Positions 17,000 through 25,938 of a DNA stretch of 64,000 nucleotides are shown here, piece after piece. Location: NCBI RefSeq assembly GCF_004103715.1, contig NZ_CP035282.1, forward strand, positions 1,974,673 through 2,038,672. The letters run 5' to 3'. The DNA is from Acidilutibacter cellobiosedens. GTDB lineage: Bacteria > Bacillota > Clostridia > Tissierellales > Acidilutibacteraceae. The notes below the pieces were generated by a model. It worked only from the letters and a program-made list of their open reading frames with translations. It was not told where the DNA came from and ran no database searches. How positions within the stretch are numbered: position 1 is the stretch's first letter; every line of letters starts with the position of its first letter. The position numbers and the translations under genes are program-made.

Positions 17000-17283
17000 T
17001 TTATATTCCACCTCTCAAAATATTATTTAACAAAACTTTACACTTTAAAAAATCATAATATACTATAGCTCTATGTCTATTATAATTTATTATTAGTATA
17101 TTTTACAGGCTTTATTGTAAAAATAAAAATTTTGTAATAATAAAACTACTACCCTGCTCTATTTTTCTGAATTATTAAATTCTTTAAATATTTTGGACAA
17201 AATCATATAACCTATATTAAAATAGAATTAGCGGAAACTAACATTATTAATAAATTTTTATATAAAATTAGGAGGATGATGGC

Positions 17284-18447
17284 GTGGAAAACAAAACTAT
17301 TGTAAAATCCGTAAGCAAAGAATCACTTCTTTTACTGATTGGAATTATTGTTTTTTTTGCTCTTTTTATAAGTATAATGGGTGCTACTAATACGTTTAAG
17401 ACAATGATAGCTACTGCCCACGATCTTATCTTAAATACTTCATTTTTCATTATGGGGGTTGCAATACTGGCAAGTGCTTTTTCTGCCGTGTTATCCGAAT
17501 TCGGAATTATTTCAATAATGAATAAAATTTTAAGTCCAATTATCAAACCTTTATTTGATCTGCCCGGAGTAGCCAGCCTTGGAATTATTACCACATACCT
17601 TTCCGATAATCCTGCAATTATTTCATTAGGCCGTGAAAACAATTTCAGAAAATATTTTAAAAAATACCAGCTTCCGGCTATTACAAACCTTGGGACAGCC
17701 TTCGGAATGGGATTGATTGTATCAACATTTATGATTTCTCAGGCAAAGGATGGAGAAAATTTTTTAGTTCCGGTTATTATAGGAAATATAAGTGCAGCCA
17801 TAGGAAGCATAATAAGCGTAAGATTGATGATGAAACATACAAAAAGGATTTACGGTACCGAAGAATATGTAACATCAAAAGATGACAGTTCCTATGACAT
17901 AATGGAATTCAGAGAAATAAGAAATGGAAGTGTATTTCAGAGATTTCTTGAGTCGTTGCTGGACGGCGGTAAAGAAGGTGTCAATCTGGGTTTATCAATT
18001 ATTCCGGGAGTCGTAATCATCTGTACGTTTATAATGATGCTTACCAACGGTCCTTCTCCCGACGGAATGTATACAGGAGGAGCCTACGAAGGAATCAGGC
18101 TTCTTCCATATATAGGAGAAAAATTGAAGTTTATTTTAAATCCTCTCTTCGGATTTAAACACCCTGAGGCTATATCATTTCCAATTACGTCTTTGGGAGC
18201 CGTAGGTGCCGCTCTGGGCCTCGTACCAAAATTTTTAGAAGAAAACCTTATCGGTGAAAATGAAATAGCTGTATTTACTGCAATGGGAATGTGCTGGAGC
18301 GGATATTTGAGCACTCATGTAGCAATGATGGATGCCTTAAATATGAGGGAGCTGACGTCAAAAGCCATAATAAGCCATACCATTGCCGGATTGTGTGCCG
18401 GAATAATAGCTCATTTTATATACATAATATATGCTTTTATATTTTAG
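17284..18447 (+). CDS. CD0519/CD1768-like membrane protein with gate domains
   Basis: A 387-aa protein with about 9-10 membrane segments. Two nucleoside-recognition (gate) type regions are visible: ASAFSAVLSEFGIISIMNKI / YLSDNPAIISLG in the first half and GLSIIPGVVIICTFIMML / HPEAISFPITSLGAVGAALG in the second. I recognise the clostridial family named CD0519/CD1768. Transport function is likely and the substrate is unknown. The start is GTG, 8 nt after AGGAGG. It stands alone between fba and the sugar-alcohol operon. Confidence 0.75.
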   Translation: MENKTIVKSVSKESLLLLIGIIVFFALFISIMGATNTFKTMIATAHDLILNTSFFIMGVAILASAFSAVLSEFGIISIMNKILSPIIKPLFDLPGVASLGIITTYLSDNPAIISLGRENNFRKYFKKYQLPAITNLGTAFGMGLIVSTFMISQAKDGENFLVPVIIGNISAAIGSIISVRLMMKHTKRIYGTEEYVTSKDDSSYDIMEFREIRNGSVFQRFLESLLDGGKEGVNLGLSIIPGVVIICTFIMMLTNGPSPDGMYTGGAYEGIRLLPYIGEKLKFILNPLFGFKHPEAISFPITSLGAVGAALGLVPKFLEENLIGENEIAVFTAMGMCWSGYLSTHVAMMDALNMRELTSKAIISHTIAGLCAGIIAHFIYIIYAFIF

Positions 18448-18569
18448 GTATAATAACATCCAGTTTAACGCTATACGCTTAATTGGATATTCAAAACAAC
18501 AAATAATATAAAAATACTTATATCAATGTAGCTTTTTTGAAGTCCATTTAGGTCAAGTATAAATTAATA

Positions 18570-18616
18570 AAAAATACTCATCTTCTTATAAATTGAAAAG
18601 AAAGATGAGTATTTTT
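18570..18616. terminator. Bidirectional terminator
   Basis: AAAAATACTCATCTT pairs with AAGATGAGTATTTTT at the two ends of this interval. T runs are present on both strands. It separates the convergent membrane-protein gene and the dehydrogenase gene. Confidence 0.85.
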
Positions 18617-18634
18617 ATATTTTACTTTCTCACT

Positions 18635-19681
18635 TTAAGGCTTCAATACCACTTTTATTGCTTCTCCGCTTCTTGTAAGCTCTACGGCTTTTTCTATTTC
18701 CTTCAGCGGCAGAACATGAGTTACAAACTTCTTTGCATCCAGCCTCCCAGACGTTATAAGAGAAAATGCCTTCCTTGCCTGTAAGTTACTGTATCCATAA
18801 TGTCCTATCAATGTTAAGGTATTGTAATGTATAATATTTGTATCTATATTTGTCAATTTCCCCTTCGGCACTCCTCCGAAAAATATTACGGTACCTTTTT
18901 TACATGCCATCGATATAGCCTGATTTTGTGCATCGGTAGATGGGCAGGCTGATATTACTTTTTCTGCTCCCCATCCTCCTGTTATTTCTCTTACTTTGGC
19001 TACGGGATCTTCTTTTGACGAATTTATCAGATAATCTGCTCCAAATTCTTTTGATTTGTTTAACCTTTCTTCCGACTGCTCTATTGCTATTACCGCTTTC
19101 GCTCCTCTTATCTTTGCAAGAGCCGTATGAAGGCATCCTATCGGCCCCATTCCTATAATGGCCACAGTATCTCCTAAAGTTATGCTGCAGTTTTCCTGAC
19201 ATGCATAAACCGATGATAATGGCTCCGTGATAACTGCCTGTTCATATTCAAGTTCATCCGGAATACTAAGTACTACTCCATTTTTTAATACTTTTTCTTC
19301 AAGAAGCATATATTCTGCATAGTCTCCCTGGATTTCCGTACCTATAACAGTTAAATTCTCACATAATTCTTCGTATCCCAACCTGCATGCTTTACATTCA
19401 TGACACGGTACTACAGGAGAAACATACAGCCTGTCTCCTGCTTTAAACTTCTTTACGTTCTTCCCTGTTTCAGCTACTTGTCCTGTTATTTCGTGCCCTA
19501 TTATCTGAGGATATTTAACCTTATAATGTCCGTAAGTGATAGTTCTTATATCCGATCCACACAATCCTATAGCCTTAATTTGAAGTAAAACATCATTATC
19601 CCCGCATACTGGCTTATCTACTTCTTCATATCTTATATCTTTAGGTCCATAAAGAACCATAGCTTTCATTTTTTCTTTCAT
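18635..19681 (-). CDS. Zinc-dependent medium-chain alcohol/polyol dehydrogenase
   Basis: A 348-aa MDR enzyme. Catalytic-zinc ligands are in GLCGSD (Cys near residue 41) and GHEITG (His-Glu near 64), and structural-zinc cysteines are in CHECKACRLGYEELC. The NAD-binding loop is GMGPIGCLHTA near residue 176. It is close to sorbitol/galactitol-phosphate dehydrogenases. ATG 19681 lies 7 nt after GGAGG. A TTG 6 nt upstream is too close. It is the last gene of the PTS/aldolase operon, 12 nt after the aldolase gene, so oxidation of a phosphorylated polyol is the likely step. Confidence 0.9.
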   Translation of the reverse strand: MKEKMKAMVLYGPKDIRYEEVDKPVCGDNDVLLQIKAIGLCGSDIRTITYGHYKVKYPQIIGHEITGQVAETGKNVKKFKAGDRLYVSPVVPCHECKACRLGYEELCENLTVIGTEIQGDYAEYMLLEEKVLKNGVVLSIPDELEYEQAVITEPLSSVYACQENCSITLGDTVAIIGMGPIGCLHTALAKIRGAKAVIAIEQSEERLNKSKEFGADYLINSSKEDPVAKVREITGGWGAEKVISACPSTDAQNQAISMACKKGTVIFFGGVPKGKLTNIDTNIIHYNTLTLIGHYGYSNLQARKAFSLITSGRLDAKKFVTHVLPLKEIEKAVELTRSGEAIKVVLKP

Positions 19682-19693
19682 ATTCAAGCCTCC

Positions 19694-20356
19694 TTACATT
19701 GTCTTAAATTTTACTTCTGAAGGATATTTCCACTTTTCAAGTTCTTCTTTGGGAAGAATATTAGGTTCTTTTAAGTTATTCAAAGTTAAAGTAATATAAT
19801 AAATCTCCGCTATTTCTTCCAAATACTGAGCCTTCAGAAATGCATCCTCTATATCATTTCCCACTGCAATAGCTCCGTGGCTTTCCATAAGACACACGTC
19901 GCTATACTTCAATGTATCTGCAACATTTTGTGCCAGAACTTGAGTTCCAGGCCTTCCATAAGGTGCGACAGGTATCCTTCCGTTTTTACTACAGTTATTA
20001 CATTCATATATTATCGGAGGTATTTCCTTCCCCAAAACGGAAAAAGCAGTCGCGAAGCGAGAATGAGTATGGGCCACTGCCATTACATCCTGTCTTGTCT
20101 TATAGATTTCAAGATGCATCAAAATTTCACTTGAAGGCTTATATTCCGTTTTCATTTCTATTACATTGTCATCCAAATCAACAACGGAAATATGTTCGGG
20201 AGCTAAAATCTCCCTTGAAACTCCTGAAGGGGTTATGACGACATATCCTGTCTTTTCATCTCTTATACTGAAGTTACCGGATTTATGTTTACACATGCCC
20301 GATTTATCCGCTTTCTTCGCTATTTTAACAACCTTCTCTTTTAATTCTTCAAGCAT
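19694..20356 (-). CDS. Class II aldolase/adducin family protein
   Basis: A 220-aa zinc enzyme of the fuculose-/ribulose-phosphate aldolase or epimerase type. VAHTHSRFATAFS (about 94-106) and ESHGAIAVG (about 158-166) supply the metal-binding histidines, SGNFSIRD and TPSGVS bind phosphate, and E117 in IIYECNN is a candidate acid/base. It cleaves or epimerises a sugar phosphate. In this operon it probably works after the neighbouring dehydrogenase. Exact substrate not determined. Confidence 0.87.
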   Translation of the reverse strand: MLEELKEKVVKIAKKADKSGMCKHKSGNFSIRDEKTGYVVITPSGVSREILAPEHISVVDLDDNVIEMKTEYKPSSEILMHLEIYKTRQDVMAVAHTHSRFATAFSVLGKEIPPIIYECNNCSKNGRIPVAPYGRPGTQVLAQNVADTLKYSDVCLMESHGAIAVGNDIEDAFLKAQYLEEIAEIYYITLTLNNLKEPNILPKEELEKWKYPSEVKFKTM

Positions 20357-20389
20357 TTATTATCATTCCTTTCAAAATCAATTTAAATT

Positions 20390-20671
20390 TCATTTAGTCA
20401 AATATCCAATAATTTTTTCGCAAACTTCTTCCATTCCTATTTTAGTTACAAAAGCCGTACCTAAAACAACAGGTCTATTAACTTTAATATTATTAGGTCC
20501 TATTAAAACAATGACAGTGGGATCTAAAGCATTAAAGTCAGCCTCATATACGTTAACTCCTTTAACCTCCGCATCAATTTTTCTTTTTTTACAGTAGTCC
20601 TTTATAAAATCAACTGCAAATTCTGTTTTATGATGTGAAGTCCCTGTAGCAACTACTACCTTATTTTTCAT
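20390..20671 (-). CDS. PTS galactitol-type IIB-like protein lacking the phosphocysteine
   Basis: A 93-aa protein aligned to the galactitol IIB family over its whole length, from MKNKVVVATGTSHHKTEFA to VTKIGMEEVCEKIIGYL. In IIB proteins the first strand ends in a phosphorylated cysteine (VACGG type). Here the same place reads VATGTS, so Cys is replaced by Thr. Remaining cysteines (YCKKR, EVCEK) are elsewhere. ATG 20671 follows AGGAGATAT. It sits between IIC and the aldolase. No IIA gene is seen in this window. Phosphotransfer by the standard route looks impossible. Confidence 0.8.
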   Translation of the reverse strand: MKNKVVVATGTSHHKTEFAVDFIKDYCKKRKIDAEVKGVNVYEADFNALDPTVIVLIGPNNIKVNRPVVLGTAFVTKIGMEEVCEKIIGYLTK

Positions 20672-20761
20672 ACATATATCTCCTTTGAAATTAAAATTTA
20701 CTAAACAAGGAAAGATGTCCGAATCTAACAATCAAGAACATCCGTCCTCGTCCAGGTTATT

Positions 20762-22132
20762 TCAATTTTCGCTGTATTGTTTATATTGCTTCTTTATATC
20801 ATTTCTAGTCCATATCCACATGCCAGCATATATAATTAAAGCAATCAATCCTATTATAAATGTCTTGCTGCTAATCAATTTCAGCAATATCCATAATGTA
20901 ACGTGGCAGCTCATATCAATTCCGGAAATCATTGTTGCGCCCTTCGGGAAAGCAAAATTTACTGCATGTCCTAAGGTTGTAGTTAATGCTCCCAAATCTG
21001 TTGCGATATAAAATACCCCGCACATCGTTATAATTGAATTTATCAGTCCTCTGAAAACATTCCCTTTGGTGGCTGCTACTGCCCAGATAACTGTAAAGGG
21101 AAGAACAGCCAAGTCTGCAAAAGGCAACATTTTATTATAAGGTAAAATAACCGATAATATTATGGTAATAGGTACCATCAGCAATGCTACGGCCATATTG
21201 GAAGGATTACCAATGACCACTGCGGCGTCTAAACCTATATAAACTTCTCTTCCCGGAAACTTTTTGGAAATAAAATTCCTGGCTCCTTCGGAAATTGGCA
21301 TCAACCCTTCCATAAGAAGCCCTACCATTTTAGGCATCAGGACCATTACTGCTGCCATCTGAACTCCTAAGGTCAATGTTTTGGCTAAACTATACCTTCC
21401 CAAAGCTCCCAACAGTATTCCCAATACAAGCCCGATTGTAAGAGGCTCACCAAATATACCCATCTTTTCATTGATTGTTTTTTCATTAATTACTATTTTA
21501 TTAAAAAATGGAATCTTATCTTCTATTTTATTTAAGGTATACATTATCGGGGCAAAGTTGACTGTTTCCCCATGAGGCAGAGAGATGCCGGGAAGCCCGA
21601 AATAATTTTCAACAACGGGTGCCGTCCAATCCGCAAGTTTAAATATAACTACGGTATTTATTAAAGTGGCTATTATGGCCAAAATCATATTATTATTTGT
21701 TGCATAATATACCATTGCTCCAGGAAATATCAAATGCCAATAATTCCAAATATCTACATCCATCGTTTTGGTGAAATTAAAATAAAGCAGAATCATATTA
21801 AATATAAAAATAATTGGAATCAAGATAGCCGCCAATGGTGTGGCAAAAGTTATAGCCGCTCCTACAGGCCATCCTACATCAATAATGTTTAAATTAATTC
21901 CCAATGATTTAATTAAAGCCTGAGCTGCCTCTCCTACAGATTCACTCAATAATCCGATAACCAGATTTAATCCGACAAAACCTATTCCTATAGTTATCCC
22001 CGATTTAAAAGACTTTTTAAACCCTTGTCCCAAAATTAAACCGAAAATAATCATAATAATCGGCAGCATAGTAGCTGCTCCTAAGTCAAGAATCCAATTA
22101 ACACCTGCTTTTACAGCTTGTAAAAAATACAT
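20762..22132 (-). CDS. PTS galactitol-type transporter subunit IIC
   Basis: A 456-aa membrane protein with about 10-11 hydrophobic segments. Family features include LGAATMLPIIMIIFGLILGQ at the start, VGWPVGAAITFATPLAAILIP, and the amphipathic GREVYIGLDAAVVIGNPSN near residue 297. It is the sugar or sugar-alcohol permease of a galactitol-type PTS. Its ribosome site AGGAGG lies immediately beside the left end of an IS element. The insertion therefore separates it from the dehydrogenase gene that originally preceded it. Confidence 0.88.
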   Translation of the reverse strand: MYFLQAVKAGVNWILDLGAATMLPIIMIIFGLILGQGFKKSFKSGITIGIGFVGLNLVIGLLSESVGEAAQALIKSLGINLNIIDVGWPVGAAITFATPLAAILIPIIFIFNMILLYFNFTKTMDVDIWNYWHLIFPGAMVYYATNNNMILAIIATLINTVVIFKLADWTAPVVENYFGLPGISLPHGETVNFAPIMYTLNKIEDKIPFFNKIVINEKTINEKMGIFGEPLTIGLVLGILLGALGRYSLAKTLTLGVQMAAVMVLMPKMVGLLMEGLMPISEGARNFISKKFPGREVYIGLDAAVVIGNPSNMAVALLMVPITIILSVILPYNKMLPFADLAVLPFTVIWAVAATKGNVFRGLINSIITMCGVFYIATDLGALTTTLGHAVNFAFPKGATMISGIDMSCHVTLWILLKLISSKTFIIGLIALIIYAGMWIWTRNDIKKQYKQYSEN

Positions 22133-22147
22133 AATTTTACCTCCTTT

Positions 22148-22159
22148 TTTATTAGGGTA
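22148..22159 (+). repeat. 12-bp direct repeat, left side of the IS
   Basis: TTTATTAGGGTA here is repeated exactly at 24034-24045 on the other side of the element. It looks like a target-site duplication, possibly lengthened by chance identity. Confidence 0.6.
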
Positions 22160-22258
22160 GTGTCAATAAGACACCCCTCTTTTTTTATTTAAAGCCTTAT
22201 ATTATCAAGGGTTACAGAGTTTTTATAAAATAAAAAACAATGACCCCCCATTTTCTGC

Positions 22259-22264
22259 TATAAT
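22259..22264 (+). promoter_or_regulatory. Transposase -10 element
   Basis: TATAAT, 47 nt before the transposase ATG. Its -35 region (near 22236) is poor and coincides with one arm of a dyad whose other arm lies just before the start codon. Confidence 0.45.
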
Positions 22265-22310
22265 TTGAGTTATCACGCACCAAATTTAAATAGAAAGGTT
22301 GGTCATTGTT

Positions 22311-23753
22311 ATGTCTCAAATTATAACTTATTTACTACTATATAATCAATACTTACTTAATCGAATTTATGAATTAACTTTATTTATCGCAAAGCATATC
22401 CCTATTAAACAGTGGACTTTCGATGATTCTAAAAGTCCTTATTATCAGAAATTTAAAATTGATAAGCTCCCTATCATCAAAAAATTTATCAAACAAGATT
22501 ATAAATTCCTACTTGAATACTATATCTGGAAATATGGTAAGCCTGTCAAGCCTGTTCAACGCCGTAATGGTAAAACCATTCCTGAGGATACTGTCTGCCC
22601 TCTCTGTGGTGCTCCTCATCAATACATTTACGATAATAATGGTGGTAAAGGCCAATTTCAATGTAAAGTCTGTGGTCAAACTTTTATTACAGGTAAACAA
22701 GCAACTTCTCCTTTGGTTCTTATTTGCCCTTATTGCGGACATGCTTTAGTTGCTAAAAAAGATCGTAAACACTTTATTGTGCATAAATGTGTCAATAAGA
22801 ATTGTTCTTACTACAAGAACAATTTAAAGCTGCTTCCCAAAGACTCAGATCCTAGTGAGAAGTATAAATACAAGCTCCATTACATCTATCGTGAATTTAC
22901 GCTGGATTTCTTTTCTATGGATTTACATCAGCTTCCTTCATGGGCTACTAGTTTTAAGTTTAGAAAGAACAATGCTCATATTATGGGACTTTGTCTTACT
23001 TACCATGTTAATCTTGGTTTATCTCTTCGTAAAACTGCTGAAGCTATGCGTGAAATCCATAATATTAATATCTCTCACACTATGGTTGCAAGCTATGCAA
23101 GAACTGCTGCTGTATTAATTAAGCCTTTTGTTGATACATTCGATTACAATCCTTCAAATAACTTAGCTGCTGACGAAACCTATATCAAAATTAAAGGACT
23201 CAAAGGTTATGTTTGGCTCATTATGGATACTGTTTCCCGCTCTATTCTTGGTTATCAAGTCTCTAAAAGTCGTGACGTCGGCCCTTGTATACTTACCATG
23301 AGAATGGCTTTTGATAAATTTAGAAAATTCCCAGGTAAAGCTTTAAAATTTATATCTGATGGTTACAGTGCTTATCCTTTAGCTGCTCAACAGTTTAAAA
23401 TTGAAAAGGACTGGGACTTTAATGTTACTCAGGTCATTGGTTTGACTAATGATGATCCTGTAACTAAAGAGTATCGTCCCTTTAAACAAAAGATTGAACG
23501 CCTTAACCGTACTTTCAAAGCTTCTTATCGTGTTACCTGCGGTTATGGTACCGATGATGGTGCTTATTATGGTATAAACCTTTGGGTTGCTTACTATAAC
23601 TTCCTGCGTCCTCATGAACTTTATAGTTGGAAACGTCCTTTAAATGAGGTTGATATGCTTAAGAATGCCGGCAATATGCCCGGTAAATGGCAGCTTCTTA
23701 TCTTTTTAGGACAGCAAGTCATTCTTAATATGCAAGAAAATCCTGCATCTTGA
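22311..23753 (+). CDS. DDE transposase (IS6/IS240-like) with zinc ribbons
   Basis: A 480-aa protein. The N-terminal half has a CPLC...CKVC zinc ribbon (about residues 95-125) and a second set CPYC...HKCVNKNC, both for DNA binding. The C-terminal half is a DDE core: Asp in LAADETYIKIKG, Asp in FISDGYSAYP and Glu in FKQKIERLNRTFK. It ends with the typical YYNFLRPHELYSWKRPLNE. ATG 22311 is preferred because the upstream in-frame GTG (22299) overlaps the AAAGG ribosome site. Composition is slightly richer in C and T than the neighbours. The gene is intact, so the element may be active. Confidence 0.88.
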   Translation: MSQIITYLLLYNQYLLNRIYELTLFIAKHIPIKQWTFDDSKSPYYQKFKIDKLPIIKKFIKQDYKFLLEYYIWKYGKPVKPVQRRNGKTIPEDTVCPLCGAPHQYIYDNNGGKGQFQCKVCGQTFITGKQATSPLVLICPYCGHALVAKKDRKHFIVHKCVNKNCSYYKNNLKLLPKDSDPSEKYKYKLHYIYREFTLDFFSMDLHQLPSWATSFKFRKNNAHIMGLCLTYHVNLGLSLRKTAEAMREIHNINISHTMVASYARTAAVLIKPFVDTFDYNPSNNLAADETYIKIKGLKGYVWLIMDTVSRSILGYQVSKSRDVGPCILTMRMAFDKFRKFPGKALKFISDGYSAYPLAAQQFKIEKDWDFNVTQVIGLTNDDPVTKEYRPFKQKIERLNRTFKASYRVTCGYGTDDGAYYGINLWVAYYNFLRPHELYSWKRPLNEVDMLKNAGNMPGKWQLLIFLGQQVILNMQENPAS

Positions 23754-23793
23754 TTTCTATCTGTTCTTAGATTTCAGAGCCTGAGGTAACCCA

Positions 23794-23939
23794 GCCACCC
23801 TTTAGGGCTTGCCCTTGATAGTAGGACAAATACAATGCTACAATACTGTAAAGACGGCACGAAAAATTATCTGTTCTTGAGTTTCTTCGCCGTCGGTAAA
23901 TATTGCGCAGCATTGTTTTGGCATACTGTCAAGGGTGGC
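23794..23939 (+). other. Large nested dyad downstream of the transposase
   Basis: Four arms pair in order with their partners: GCCACCC/GGGTGGC (23794 and 23933), CTTGATAGT/ACTGTCAAG with one mismatch or G-U (23814 and 23925), ACAATGCT/AGCATTGT (23832 and 23909) and GACGGC/GCCGTC (23853 and 23889). This makes a long irregular hairpin at the right end of the IS. It may be a structured RNA, a terminator-like barrier or part of the transposase-binding end. Confidence 0.5.
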
Positions 23940-24033
23940 GGTGACTGCCATGAAAATATATTTTTGCAATTTCCCAGGTTCTATTCAGCCTGATTTTTTT
24001 ATTCTTGTTTTTCATAGGCTACTTTACACTATC

Positions 24034-24045
24034 TTTATTAGGGTA
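24034..24045 (+). repeat. 12-bp direct repeat, right side of the IS
   Basis: An exact copy of 22148-22159. On the minus strand it contains the stop codon of the truncated dehydrogenase gene. Confidence 0.6.
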
Positions 24046-24922
24046 TTATGGCATATTTAATGCCTTCCTGTCTGCCAATACTCTCCAGTGCATCAATTGT
24101 TTTTGATAATGGATATTCTCCCGTTATGAATTCACTTCCGTCAACCTGCCTTGTTGCAAGAATATCAAGAGCTTTTTTTATATGATAAGGGGTATGGTGA
24201 TATACAGCTTTTATCTTTATTTCTTCATAATGAAACTTGACGCAATCAATTTTAAAATAAGTTCCTTTCTTCGTCCCTCCAAAAGTGAGTACCTGTCCAC
24301 CCGGCCTTATCATATTTATTGCATTTTCCCAAGCTTCGGGATATCCAGTTGCCTCTATGGCCACGTCAACACCTTTTGATTCCTCCGTTATGTCTTTAAT
24401 TCTTTGAGGATAATCTTTATAGGACGCGTTTATTGTTTTTACTGCTCCAAATTTTTCGGCTTGTTTCAGCCTATATTCCGAAAAATCGGCAGCTATTACT
24501 CTTGCCCCCTTCAAAGAAGAAAGTTTTACAAACATCAATCCTATGGGACCACATCCTATAACTGCTACTGTATCACCTAATTTAATATTGATTTCATCTA
24601 TTCCGTGAAGTACGCAAGCAAGAGGTTCGACCAAAGCTGCTTCTTTATAATCAAGGTCATCGGGAATATGAAGATAGTTATATTTTAATATTTGACTCGG
24701 AATCACTATATACTCGGCATATGCCCCGTTTAAATACTGAAGATTCTCACATAAGCTATACTCTTTCCGTTTGCAGAAATAGCAGTGAAAGCAAGGGACT
24801 GAATTAGCTCCAACGGCTCTGTCTCCCACTTTAAAGTTTTTTACATTTTTCCCTACTTCAACAGCATTATATTGGCAAACGTTTGTCCAAACCGGATTTA
24901 TAAAAATTTTTTTATTATTCAA
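24038..24922 (-). pseudogene. Zinc dehydrogenase, N-terminally truncated
   Basis: A 294-aa reading frame. From residue 22 (VEVGKNVKNFKVGDR) onward it is a medium-chain dehydrogenase: structural-zinc cysteines (CFHCYFCKRKEYSLC), NAD loop GCGPIGLMFV and a normal C-terminus. The first 80 or so residues, with the catalytic Cys and His-Glu, are replaced by an unrelated leader (FINPVWTNVCQYN). An active enzyme is unlikely. Before the IS insertion it was the gene just upstream of PTS IIC. The break lies near 24860, and upstream DNA shows no trace of the missing part. Confidence 0.75.
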
Positions 24923-25347
24923 TATAACAGACTATTTCATTTAATGCCAATGTTATATAATTGTCTATTATATAAAAAATCTTTCATAAACCTTATAAAA
25001 CAAGTATAACGATGTAAAAAACCATGTTTTAAAATATTCATCTCATTTGCTTTATAAAACAAATGAGATGAATGGTCTTGATTGTATATTATCTTTAATG
25101 CATTTATCACCATTTTCTGACACCTATTAATCTTTTTTCTGACAGCCATATTGATTTTATTTGGCAGTCCAAATATCACAATATTAAGATTCCCAGCATA
25201 GTTGCAGTTTGTCAGTATTTTCGGAATATCTATGGTTTTTACATTGCTTTCTTTCTATTTATTGTTTATACTGGTATGGAATAAAAAAATGAGATTTAGC
25301 AGTTGAGTTATACAGTTCTAATCATATTTATATTGAGGGTGATAAAA
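24923..25347. other. Gene-poor AT-rich stretch upstream of the broken dehydrogenase
   Basis: No convincing gene is seen. An 80-residue minus-strand frame (24937-25179) has no family signature and no ribosome site. This is probably scar DNA from the deletion that removed the dehydrogenase 5' end, perhaps together with a regulator and PTS IIA. That loss is inference. Confidence 0.4.
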
Positions 25348-25686
25348 ATGGATTTTTCAAAAGTTAAAATAGAAATATATGTCCCGCAAGAATATATTGA
25401 AAGTTTAAGGGATGAGCTGACGAAAATCGGAGCTTGCCAAATCGGAAAATATGATCACGTTATTTCCTTTTCTAATGTACAAGGTTATTGGCACCCCTTG
25501 CTTGGAAGCAGTCCTTTTAACGGAGAAGTTGGTACCATAAATTTCGGTTCCGAATGTAAACTGGAAGTCCGCTGTCCAATTACGAAAGTTAAGGATGCAG
25601 TAGCTACAATTAAAAAAATTCATCCTTATGAGGAACCTGTAATCAATATTATTCCTCTGATAAATGATATGTTTGAAATTGAATAG
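25348..25686 (+). CDS. NIF3/YqfO C-terminal-like (CutA/PII-fold) protein
   Basis: A 112-aa soluble protein. The pattern VKIEIYVPQEYIESLRDEL, GACQIGKYDHVISF, GYWHPLLGSSPFNGEVG and IKKIHPYEEPVINIIPL matches the PII-like insert domain of NIF3/YqfO proteins found as a stand-alone gene. HPYEEP is the most recognisable motif. It probably forms trimers and may bind metal or a small ligand. Function is unproven. ATG 25348 follows GAGGGTGAT. Confidence 0.75.
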   Translation: MDFSKVKIEIYVPQEYIESLRDELTKIGACQIGKYDHVISFSNVQGYWHPLLGSSPFNGEVGTINFGSECKLEVRCPITKVKDAVATIKKIHPYEEPVINIIPLINDMFEIE

Positions 25687-25794
25687 CTTCATAAAATGAA
25701 CAGAATATGGAATAAAGTATTTTAATCATTGAATTTTACTATATTTTGAGATAATATGTAATTAATCCATATTATAAAAGCGGAGGAGAAAAAT

Positions 25795-25938
25795 ATGGGA
25801 AATTCAACTATATTAGGTTCATTAGGCTTAGGGCTAAACATAGGTTGGGATTTAATAAAACTGGCCATTTTATATTTTGTAATAAAATATGCAGTTAAAT
25901 CCGCTATAAATGAAAGTCAAATAAAAAGCAGGCAGTAA
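25795..25938 (+). CDS. Small single-pass membrane protein, 47 aa
   Basis: GGAGGAGA 5 nt before an ATG opens a 47-codon frame: MGNSTILGSLGLG, a hydrophobic stretch about residues 15-35 (LIKLAILYFVIKYAVK) and a basic tail ending SRQ. The ribosome site is one of the best in the window and a terminator follows directly, which argues for a real gene. No family is recognised. Confidence 0.55.
   Translation: MGNSTILGSLGLGLNIGWDLIKLAILYFVIKYAVKSAINESQIKSRQ

Larger units (their letters stand above)
22160..24033 (+). mobile_element. IS6/IS240-like insertion sequence
   Basis: An element of about 1.87 kb with one transposase gene. Imperfect terminal inverted repeats TAGTGTCAATAAG (22158-22170) and CTACTTTACACTA (24019-24031) match at 10 of 13 positions. 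A 12-bp direct repeat flanks it. The exact ends are uncertain by a few bases because the direct repeat and the inverted repeats overlap. It sits between the stop codon of a dehydrogenase gene and the ribosome site of the PTS IIC gene. Confidence 0.7.

Noticed and set aside
24937-25179. 80-residue frame on the minus strand
   Set aside because: No ribosome site, no family signature, unusual composition. Probably random in scar DNA.
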